The position numbers and the translations under genes were made by a program. Positions 1 through 5,429 of a stretch of DNA of 9,628 nt are shown here, piece by piece. The number at the start of each line of letters is the position of its first letter. The first letter of the stretch is position 1. A model generated the notes under the pieces. It saw only the letters and a program-made list of their open reading frames with translations, was not told the DNA's origin and did no database searches. The stretch is from assembly GCA_025924495.1 (NCBI GenBank), contig JAICIG010000306.1, forward strand, positions 1 through 9,628, written 5' to 3'. The DNA comes from Pirellulales bacterium (GTDB lineage: Bacteria > Planctomycetota > Planctomycetia > Pirellulales > JAICIG01).

Positions 1-433
1 CGACGGCCACCTCGTCCCGGGCAACCCGGCGCGCGTCGAGGCTATACGGCCCCGGGCCGTTGGCGATGACCAGGAGCATCGCCCCCATCATCGACAGGTT
101 CTTCATGAACTGGATCGTCTGCTCCTGCTGCGCCTGGGCGTCTTCCAGCCGCCAGAAGCCGTGGAAGTAGTAGCTGGCCAGGACCAGAAACACAAGCAAC
201 AATAAGGCGCCGAACCGGGCATACAGACCGACCACGACCGACACGCCGCCTACGAGCAGGAACACGATTGCCCCAACCAGCATCAACTGCGGCGCGGGAA
301 TTCCGACCTTTGCCATTGATACCACTATGTCGTTGAAGTGCGGAATCTTGTTTCCGGCCGCGGCCATAATGAAAATGGTCGACAACAGCACGCGGCCGAT
401 GACCGACAGAAGTCCTTGTATTGCGCTAGGCAT
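1..433 (-). CDS. DoxX family membrane protein (C-terminus cut by window edge)
   Basis: The frame runs from ATG at 433 to the window edge, giving 144 codons and no stop, so it is partial but probably lacks only a few residues. The product is a small integral membrane protein. It starts with a GRVLLSTIFIMAAAGNKIPHF segment and has hydrophobic stretches near residues 8-25, 50-70, 74-90 and 112-125, which fits the four-helix DoxX family. The late motif GPGPYSLD is also typical of DoxX proteins. An AAGGAG-type ribosome site lies just upstream, and another ATG 5 bases earlier is out of frame. It follows pirin by 13 bases and must be co-transcribed. DoxX proteins occur with thiol, quinone and oxidative stress genes in several bacteria, but their reaction is mostly undefined. 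The family call is firm; the role is inferred from context. Confidence 0.85.
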   Translation of the reverse strand, partial: MPSAIQGLLSVIGRVLLSTIFIMAAAGNKIPHFNDIVVSMAKVGIPAPQLMLVGAIVFLLVGGVSVVVGLYARFGALLLLVFLVLASYYFHGFWRLEDAQAQQEQTIQFMKNLSMMGAMLLVIANGPGPYSLDARRVARDEVAV

Positions 434-446
434 GGCATAGGCTCCT

Positions 447-1145
447 TCAAGCAAGATTGAACAACATCACCTCCGCAGCAGTGTCGGCACGCACCGACAA
501 TGCGGGTTCTTCACTGATCGCAACGCCGTCGCCCTCCTGGAGCGGCTGACCGTTGAGTTGCACCCCGCCGCGCAAGACCTGCAACCAGGCGTGGCGGCCT
601 GCCGGCAAGGAAAAACTCAGGTCCTCGCCGCGTTCGAGCGTCGCGAGATAAATCTCGGCATCTTGTCGAATCACCAGCGAGCCGTCGCGGCCGTCAGGCG
701 AGGCGGTCAACTGCCACTTGCGCTGGCGTCCCGGCGCGTCGAAAGCGCGCTGTCCGTAGCTGGGCGGCAAACCGTTTTTCTCCGGCAGCAACCAGATCTG
801 GTAAAGATGCACGGCCTCCGATTCACTCGGGTTGAATTCGCTGTGGCGGATACCGGTCCCGGCGCTCATGTGCTGGAACTCGCCGGGATGCAATGCTTCT
901 CCGTTGCCCAGGCTGTCGCGATGCGCCAGCGCTCCTGAAAGTACGTAGGTGACGATCTCCATATCGCGATGTCCATGCAATCCGAAGCCTTGCCCCGGTG
1001 CAATGCGATCTTCGTTCATGACGCGCAGCGCGCGGAAATTCACATGCTCGGAATCGAAGTAATCGCCGAACGAAAAGGTATGGTATGTATCGAGCCAGCC
1101 GTGATTGAAATGGCCGCGCGATTGCGAAGGTCGAATTCGAAACAT
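447..1145 (-). CDS. yhhW: Pirin family protein, YhhW-like (quercetin 2,3-dioxygenase type)
   Basis: The product is 232 residues with a two-domain cupin fold expected. It matches my recollection of E. coli YhhW almost colinearly: RGHFNHGWLDTYHTFSFGDY, then GFGLHGHRDMEIVTYVLSG, then MSAGTGIRHSEFNPS. The metal site is complete: His57, His59, His101 and Glu103, the same numbers as in YhhW. YhhW has quercetinase activity in vitro; the cellular substrate is not known. An open frame extends to 1211, but two ATGs at 1151 and 1145 follow the AGGAG at 1156-1160. The start at 1145 gives 10-base spacing and aligns the N-terminus residue for residue with YhhW, so it was chosen; 1151 would leave only 4 bases. 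It is the first gene of a pirin-doxX operon behind marR, with a palindromic operator-like site upstream. Confidence 0.93.
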   Translation of the reverse strand: MFRIRPSQSRGHFNHGWLDTYHTFSFGDYFDSEHVNFRALRVMNEDRIAPGQGFGLHGHRDMEIVTYVLSGALAHRDSLGNGEALHPGEFQHMSAGTGIRHSEFNPSESEAVHLYQIWLLPEKNGLPPSYGQRAFDAPGRQRKWQLTASPDGRDGSLVIRQDAEIYLATLERGEDLSFSLPAGRHAWLQVLRGGVQLNGQPLQEGDGVAISEEPALSVRADTAAEVMLFNLA

Positions 1146-1171
1146 GATCATTAATCTCCTGGAATTGTTTC

Positions 1172-1199
1172 CGGTCGGCCCTTCGGCAGGGCCGCCGGA
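1172..1199 (-). other. Strong hairpin in the pirin leader
   Basis: In minus-strand sense the leader contains CCGGC-GGCCCT, a 5-base loop, then AGGGCCG-A-CCGG: 11 base pairs with one bulged A. It lies between the marR stop and the pirin ribosome site. There is no T-run behind it, so it is not a standard intrinsic terminator. It could be a leaky marR terminator, an mRNA processing or stability element, or chance in GC-rich DNA. Confidence 0.45.
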
Positions 1200-1201
1200 T
1201 T

Positions 1202-1219
1202 TACTTGACATATCAACTA
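1202..1219. promoter_or_regulatory. Candidate MarR operator upstream of pirin
   Basis: The minus-strand sequence TAGTTGATATGTCAAGTA is an 18-base inverted repeat with 7 of 9 pairs matching and a core TTGA....TCAA. Its half-site TACTTGACAT recurs exactly in the marR promoter at 1782-1791. Size and symmetry fit a MarR dimer site. The position, 57 bases ahead of the pirin start and just behind the marR stop, suits repression of pirin-doxX. No clear -35/-10 pair was found here, so part of the transcription may come from marR. Confidence 0.55.
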
Positions 1220-1241
1220 CTTGCCTAAAAAAACTACTCGG

Positions 1242-1727
1242 CTAGCTCGGCTCGGCAGACCACGGGGCGCGCAGTCGCTCGAGCAAGCGATTCAACTCCT
1301 TCAATTCTGCCTTCGACAAATGGCCCGCCAGTTGTTGGTGCAACGCCTGAATCGGTTCGTCAAGTTGCTCCAATACTTTCAAAGCTTTCGGCGTGATAGA
1401 TACATAAACGACGCGCCGATCTTCCTCACAGCGGACGCGGGTCGCCATGCCCGCTTGCTCCAGCCGATCGACGAGGCCGGTTATGCCGGGCACGACCGTG
1501 ATCGTGCGGCCGGCAATCTCCAAGATCGGCAGGGGCTTGCCTTCGCCGCGCAAGATACGAAGCACATTATATTGCGACGGCGTCAGGCCGTACTCGCGAA
1601 ACAGCCGCGTGAAGCGGATCTGCGCCTGGTCGCCGCTGCGAGCCAGATTCAGCAGCACTTCCTGTTCAAGTGACTCAAAAGGACGCTTCTTCTTGAGTTC
1701 GCTCTGGAGTTGACGATTCGAGTCCAT
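1242..1727 (-). CDS. MarR family transcriptional regulator
   Basis: The 161-residue product has the size and layout of a MarR winged-helix repressor: an N-terminal dimer helix, LTPSQYNVLRILRG near residues 48-61, a recognition region PGITGLVDRLEQAGM near 80-94, and a wing with EEDRRVVYVSITPKA near 101-115 that includes the family's DRR. The C-terminal helices close the dimer. The frame is open to an ATG at 1757, but that codon sits against the -10 element of the promoter. The ATG at 1727 has an AGGA-type site and follows the predicted transcription start by about 25 bases, so it was chosen. A single Cys100 lies just before the wing; some MarR proteins sense oxidants through cysteine, but this is only a possibility here. 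It is upstream of and co-oriented with pirin and doxX and probably regulates them and itself. Confidence 0.92.
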   Translation of the reverse strand: MDSNRQLQSELKKKRPFESLEQEVLLNLARSGDQAQIRFTRLFREYGLTPSQYNVLRILRGEGKPLPILEIAGRTITVVPGITGLVDRLEQAGMATRVRCEEDRRVVYVSITPKALKVLEQLDEPIQALHQQLAGHLSKAELKELNRLLERLRAPWSAEPS

Positions 1728-1758
1728 GCTTTTCCTGCTCGTTGCTCTCGCCCGCATA

Positions 1759-1791
1759 TAGTTTACATATCATTCAATTGCATGTCAAGTA
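1759..1791 (-). promoter_or_regulatory. marR promoter overlapped by paired operator half-sites
   Basis: A perfect -35 TTGACA (1783-1788) and a 17-base spacer lead to TAAACT (1760-1765, 4 of 6 matches to the -10 consensus). The half-site TACTTGACAT at 1782-1791 covers the -35, and an inverted near copy ATGTAAACTA (8 of 10) at 1759-1768 covers the -10, 13 bases away. The first copy is identical to the half-site upstream of pirin. This layout suggests autorepression by the MarR protein. Confidence 0.6.
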
Positions 1792-2040
1792 TTTTCGGTT
1801 CGGCGGCCGCTGCCGCTTGACGTCGCGGCAACCAATTCGCAGGCAATTCGTTTCCTGAACCTTTGGCGATTAGGCAGCTTGCGTCGACCTGTCGGCCAGG
1901 GGGAAGAGCGGAAGCAAAGACTCGCAGCCACGCGATGCACGAGCTGTAGCGTTCGGGCGGTTTTTACGCTGTCCGAGTCAGAGGGAAACGAAGGGCGTTT
2001 CCCGATCGTCATCATCACATATGTAAGCATCGATTGCCTG

Positions 2041-2214
2041 TGGGGAGACAAGTTCGGCTTCCAGGGGGGCGGCGGAGTCGACCACCTGGCCAAGACCGCG
2101 AATGTTTTCGGTCACTCGCTCGATCAGAGCGGCTAGGAGTACATCAACGGCCGGCCGGTTTGGATCGTCACCGGGGTTGTTTCAACCGGCGCCCTGACAA
2201 CCAAACTTGCCTGA
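2041..2214 (+). pseudogene. Possible gene remnant interrupted by an amber codon
   Basis: One plus frame has third positions rich in C and G, as in real genes of this window. It reads FGFQGGGGVDHLAKTANVF, then GHSLDQSG, then TAG at 2134-2136, and continues in the same frame as EYINGRPVWIVTGVVSTGAL up to TGA at 2212-2214. No convincing start codon or ribosome site was found, and I do not recognise the family. It could be the tail of a lost gene with a nonsense change, or chance in GC-rich DNA. Confidence 0.2.
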
Positions 2215-2301
2215 ACCGCGAACTAGCGATTGCGATATGCACCGGGTGAAGTCCAAGAGCAGGGCTCTGTCCCACGAACTGCCGACCATATGCAGTTCAT
2301 G

Positions 2302-2354
2302 AGCCGGCGGCATGGCGTCTTTGGCGTGATGCCGCCGGCTTGCCTGGATTTTTT
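2302..2354 (+). terminator. 12-base-pair hairpin, terminator-like
   Basis: AGCCGGCGGCAT (2302-2313) pairs perfectly with ATGCCGCCGGCT (2329-2340) around a 15-base loop. In the plus direction a T-run (2349-2354) follows after 8 bases, a loose terminator layout. In the minus direction it lies 22 bases past the aroQ stop but has no T-run behind it. It may end transcription from either side. No intact plus-strand gene lies upstream. Confidence 0.5.
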
Positions 2355-2362
2355 GGCGCCCC

Positions 2363-3037
2363 TTAGCGCACGCCGTCCGATTCGGCGGGCTTGCGATCTC
2401 GATCGAGCCAGCCGCGCAGTGCGGCTGCTTGAATCTGGTCGTCGAAGCCCGCCTCGCGAAACGCCCGTTCGGCCTGTCTCCGCAGCGACTCGCGAGCGAC
2501 CGACTCCGACAGTTTGGGGCGCAGTTTCGCATAGGCTTCGAGCAATTGCTCGCTGATTCGGTCAATCCTCGGCCGCAATTCGGTCTGCAGATCTGCCGCG
2601 TCAGAAAACGGCTCGCGTTCGACGCGCTGCCACTCGTCCCAAGCGGCCTGCTGAATCAGCTTGCCTGCGTCGATCTGGGCCTGCATCAACTGCCGCGTCT
2701 CATCGGCCGGCAAGCCGAATGGCTCCCCGCGGCGCTCGAGCGCCTCCAGCAACCGTCGCTCTCGTTCTGGATCGTTAATCGGCTGCCGTGCGTTCCATTT
2801 GTAACGGGCCACTTCGTGCATGACTTCCAGACGGTTGAGCATCGCGTCGAGCAACTCTTGAATGGCGGCATTGTCCGCCGTTGCCGCGGCATTAACCGCA
2901 GTACGATCGGCGCGAACAGCCGTAGCGCGCTCTGGCATTCCCGCCTGCGGCGCGCAGGAAGTCATTGACAGCAACGCCGCGCCAGCAACCAGCGAGCGGA
3001 TCCGGCAAAGCGGCGCAAGGCAAGAGGGAGACCGCAA
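2363..3037 (-). CDS. aroQ: Exported chorismate mutase, gamma class (AroQ), lipoprotein-like
   Basis: The product is 224 residues. Residues 15-28 (SLVAGAALLSMTSC) form a signal with a plausible lipobox, so Cys28 may be lipidated. The mature part matches secreted AroQ-gamma enzymes such as M. tuberculosis Rv1885c in RLEVMHEVARYKWNARQPIND. Catalytic positions keep their spacing: Arg69, Lys80, Asp89, Arg92, and Gln129 where the tubercular enzyme has Glu (E. coli has Gln). The Thr105 equivalent is Gly125. The enzyme turns chorismate into prephenate, here outside the cytoplasm. The frame is open to ATG at 3154, but those ATGs lack good ribosome sites and overlap or precede the TATAAT box. TTG at 3037 has AAGGAG 7 bases upstream and yields a tidy signal peptide, so it was chosen. 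No other aromatic pathway gene is nearby. Confidence 0.85.
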   Translation of the reverse strand: MRSPSCLAPLCRIRSLVAGAALLSMTSCAPQAGMPERATAVRADRTAVNAAATADNAAIQELLDAMLNRLEVMHEVARYKWNARQPINDPERERRLLEALERRGEPFGLPADETRQLMQAQIDAGKLIQQAAWDEWQRVEREPFSDAADLQTELRPRIDRISEQLLEAYAKLRPKLSESVARESLRRQAERAFREAGFDDQIQAAALRGWLDRDRKPAESDGVR

Positions 3038-3068
3038 AGGCAAGCTCCTTGTTGGGCAAAGATCAAGA

Positions 3069-3074
3069 ATTATA
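3069..3074 (-). promoter_or_regulatory. Consensus -10 box for aroQ
   Basis: A perfect TATAAT in minus-strand sense, about 30 bases ahead of the proposed TTG start and its AAGGAG site (3045-3050). No good -35 was found at 16-18 bases. The box favours the short TTG start, since the ATGs at 3082 and 3088 would lie at or before it. Confidence 0.45.
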
Positions 3075-3114
3075 GCCGACATTTCCATTCGCTCGATGAT
3101 CGCCTCCGCCGTAG

Positions 3115-3127
3115 TTCCGGTCCGGAA
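3115..3127. promoter_or_regulatory. Palindrome between the divergent aroQ and mscS-type genes
   Basis: TTCCGGTCCGGAA is a perfect 6-base inverted repeat around a central T, in the spacer between two divergent genes. It could bind a dimeric regulator acting on one or both. There is no further evidence. Confidence 0.25.
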
Positions 3128-3177
3128 ATTGCAAAGCGAGCCCGCTTGAAACACTTTATTCCCTTTCGGAGCAGGGC

Positions 3178-4596
3178 ATGCTTCCTCAATTTGCTTTAGC
3201 CTTCGCGGTCGAGCTTTCCTTCCTGTCGGCGTTGCTGCAAGCGCCGGGTGCGCCCAGTGCGACCAAGCCGGATGCTAATCCGCCAGCCGCACCCGAGAAG
3301 GTCGACGTCGAGCCGGTGGCTCAAGACGAACAGATCGGCCGCCGGCTGTTGCGAATCATGAAGGCCACCACCTGGTTTGACGACCCGACGGTTCGCGTCG
3401 ACCAGGGCGTAGTGATTCTGGGCGGGCACACGGATAACAAAGATCACAAGGCTTGGGCCGGCGAACTGGCTTCGAAGACGGAAGACGTCGTGGCGGTCGT
3501 CAATCACATTCAACTCGACGAAGCCCCGCTCTTCGACATGCGGCCGGCGGTCACCGAAATTGAGAGCCTGCTGAAAGGCGGCATCAGATTGTCGCCTTTG
3601 TTCGGCGTCGCGGCCATCGTGCTCTTGCTGTCGTGGTTCGCCGCCAAGCTGACGCAACGCCTGACGCTGCGCGTGCTCGAGCGGCGATTGGGCAATGCCT
3701 TGTTAGCCGAGGTCGGATCGAAGGCGGTTGCCATTCCGGTCTTCTTGCTCGGGCTGTACCTGGTGCTGGAGCTTTCCGGTTTAGCGCGCGTCGCACTGAC
3801 CGTCGCGGGAGGCACCGGCCTGGCCGGGCTTGTGCTCGGCATTGCGTTTCGCGACATCCTGGAGAATTTTCTGGCCGGCATTCTGATCAGCGTTCAACAT
3901 CCGTTTCGGGTCGGCGATTTGATCCGCGTTGAAGACAAACAAGGCTTTGTCCAGCGGGTGACCACGCGGGGAACGATCTTGATCGCGTACGACGGCACAT
4001 ACATTCAGGTTCCGAATTCGACGATTTATAAAACGACGATTCACAACTTCACTGCCAATCCGAAAATGCGCCAGGAATTCGTCGTCAACCTGGGGCTGCT
4101 CGATCCGATCGAAACCGCCCAAGACCTCGCAGCCAAAGTGCTGCGCGAGCATTCAGCAATCCTCAAAGACCCGGAACCCGTCGTATTAGTTGACGAACTG
4201 ACGGGCGGCTCGATCAATCTCAAGGCCTATTTCTGGGTCGATGCGACGGAATACAGCGATTTGAAGGTGCGTTCGTCGGCAATCCGGCTGGTAAAAGATG
4301 CTTTGCAAAAAGCGAAAATGCTATCGCCCGACGGCATTCAACAGATCGCGTTTCCCAAAGGCCTTGCCATCCGCCGCGACGAAGCAGATGGCGATCACAA
4401 ACCGGCTGAACAAGCGACGGCCGACGGCCGCTGCACAACAGCGACGTGTCCGCCCCAGGACGCTGCGGCACGGGCCGAGGGGGACTTGGGAAGCGAGGCG
4501 GCGCAACTGCGTGCTCAAGCCAAAGCCGCGCCGCTGCCCGAGCAAGGGGCCAACTTGATCGCCCATGCAAGCAGCGGCAACGGTCGACCGGCATAA
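3178..4596 (+). CDS. MscS family mechanosensitive channel with N-terminal BON domain
   Basis: The product is 472 residues. In order: a hydrophobic export signal or first helix (3-20), an Ala/Pro linker, a BON domain at about 50-113 (IGRRLLRIMKATTWFDDPTV, GVVILGGHTDN, VVAVVNHIQL), helices at about 140-157 and 183-203, then the Gly/Ala-rich MscS pore helix at 207-240 ending in ISVQHPFRVGDLIRVED. The cytoplasmic MscS beta and alpha/beta domains follow to about 395. The last 75 residues are polar, Ala-rich and probably disordered. MscS channels release solutes on hypo-osmotic shock. BON domains bind membranes or ligands in the periplasm and could couple the channel to the envelope. A GGAG-type site precedes the ATG. 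It is divergent from aroQ and convergent with the next gene. The subfamily is not resolved. Confidence 0.93.
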   Translation: MLPQFALAFAVELSFLSALLQAPGAPSATKPDANPPAAPEKVDVEPVAQDEQIGRRLLRIMKATTWFDDPTVRVDQGVVILGGHTDNKDHKAWAGELASKTEDVVAVVNHIQLDEAPLFDMRPAVTEIESLLKGGIRLSPLFGVAAIVLLLSWFAAKLTQRLTLRVLERRLGNALLAEVGSKAVAIPVFLLGLYLVLELSGLARVALTVAGGTGLAGLVLGIAFRDILENFLAGILISVQHPFRVGDLIRVEDKQGFVQRVTTRGTILIAYDGTYIQVPNSTIYKTTIHNFTANPKMRQEFVVNLGLLDPIETAQDLAAKVLREHSAILKDPEPVVLVDELTGGSINLKAYFWVDATEYSDLKVRSSAIRLVKDALQKAKMLSPDGIQQIAFPKGLAIRRDEADGDHKPAEQATADGRCTTATCPPQDAAARAEGDLGSEAAQLRAQAKAAPLPEQGANLIAHASSGNGRPA

Positions 4597-4637
4597 TGCC
4601 GCTCGGGCGCCCGGCGATGGTCAGCGCGCTCTGCAGC

Positions 4638-4877
4638 CTAGCGCGTCGGCTTGGCCTTGGGAGGCTGCGCGCCGGAGCCCTTGGCCCGGGCGGGCTCGCC
4701 GGGCATAAACCGATTGCAGCCACTCGAGCCAGTGACGCTCAGACGGAATGCCTGCAACTCTTCGTCAATGCACAGCCCCAGCGTCGTTTTGGCGATCCTG
4801 GCGTCGGGTTCAATCTGCCACCACTTGCAGTCTTTACAGAGTCCCCACGACTGTTCAACCTCTGTCTTCTTGGCCAC
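4638..4877 (-). CDS. Small four-cysteine protein, probable metal or Fe-S binder
   Basis: The product is 79 residues. The frame is open to 5039, but GTG at 4877 has a perfect AAGGAG (4886-4891) 8 bases upstream, and the protein-like part begins there. The core has Cys14 and Cys17 (GLCKDCKWWQIEPDA), Cys36 (TLGLCIDEELQ) and Cys54 (SGCNRFMPGEPAR), followed by a basic Pro/Lys tail. The C-x2-C plus two single Cys pattern with flanking Trp and Phe suits a single zinc, iron or iron-sulphur site. I recall similar short proteins labelled benzylsuccinate synthase beta-like, a name that probably overstates what is known. It has no signal peptide, so it should be cytoplasmic. It is convergent with the MscS gene, whose stop lies 41 bases away. 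Confidence 0.8.
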   Translation of the reverse strand: MAKKTEVEQSWGLCKDCKWWQIEPDARIAKTTLGLCIDEELQAFRLSVTGSSGCNRFMPGEPARAKGSGAQPPKAKPTR

Positions 4878-5429
4878 CGTTGTTTCTCCTTGCGATAAGG
4901 TTCGCAGCGCGGTATGCGAATTGATTGATTCGTCCCCCAGAATTACGACGCCAGCATAAAGCGTGCCGCCCCTAGCGCGCCGTGGTCGCGATGCTTTAAC
5001 GCGACGGTAAGCGGTCGACGCCGTCGCTGGCGCTTGCATATCCGCGACTTCCTGGTCGCTTGTCGCTCAGCGGATCACTGCGCGGCCTGCATTGCCCGAT
5101 ACCTTCCTTATTCACGTCCGCGCGCCCAATGGGCGACATTTCCGATATCCTCGGGCTGGCCCCATGCCCGACCGAGGACCACTGCGCCAGACAGATGTCG
5201 CATTTATTGGTCTTGGCGCACTTTGAAAGAGATCCAAGAATCATCGCCTAAGCTGCGACCGGCGTTGCGGTTAATCATCCTGCAACGGATCGTTTCGCGC
5301 ATCGCTCGGAGCTGGCCGGTAGGAACAGGCGAACGATTCGCCGGCAAATCGAACTATGTCGAAGGGCCCAATAGGGAGCGGTTACAAAAACTCCTGCAAA
5401 AAGTGAGGCGGGACGCCTCTCTCGCCGCG
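4878..5429. other. Spacer between the four-Cys gene and the histidine kinase
   Basis: About 550 bases without a convincing gene. The kinase frame is open back to 5034, but that part lacks domain-like sequence and is probably not translated. Perfect short inverted repeats lie at 5328-5342 (GGCGAA-CGA-TTCGCC) and 5405-5419 (GAGGCG-GGA-CGCCTC); the second is close to the kinase start. No clear promoter was identified. Confidence 0.5.
5405..5419 (+). promoter_or_regulatory. Hairpin next to the kinase start
   Basis: GAGGCG-GGA-CGCCTC is a perfect 6-base-pair stem ending 10 bases before the ATG. It holds the only Shine-Dalgarno-like GAGG nearby, so it could lower translation, or it may be chance in GC-rich DNA. 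Confidence 0.25.

Larger units (their letters stand above)
1792..2362. other. Gene-poor stretch with hairpins and a possible decayed frame
   Basis: No convincing intact gene was found on either strand. It holds an 8-base-pair hairpin at 1983-2003 (GGGAAACG, 5-base loop, CGTTTCCC), a codon-like stretch broken by TAG at 2134-2136 (listed separately), and a 12-base-pair hairpin at 2302-2340. The open frames on the minus strand here look like low-information shadows. Confidence 0.5.

Noticed and set aside
1785..2093. Minus-strand open frame of 102 codons
   Set aside because: It covers the marR promoter area and has Ser/Arg/Pro-rich text with no domain-like features.
3038..3154. ATG starts at 3154, 3088 and 3082 for the chorismate mutase
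   Set aside because: They lack good ribosome sites, lie at or before the TATAAT box, and spoil the signal peptide that the TTG start gives.
3196..4152. Minus-strand open frames under the MscS gene
   Set aside because: They are antisense to a clear gene, and their sequences show no domain or ribosome site.
5034..5429. Upstream extension of the kinase frame to 5034
   Set aside because: The extra 132 codons show no domain-like sequence, and the ETR1-like homology begins just after the ATG at 5430.
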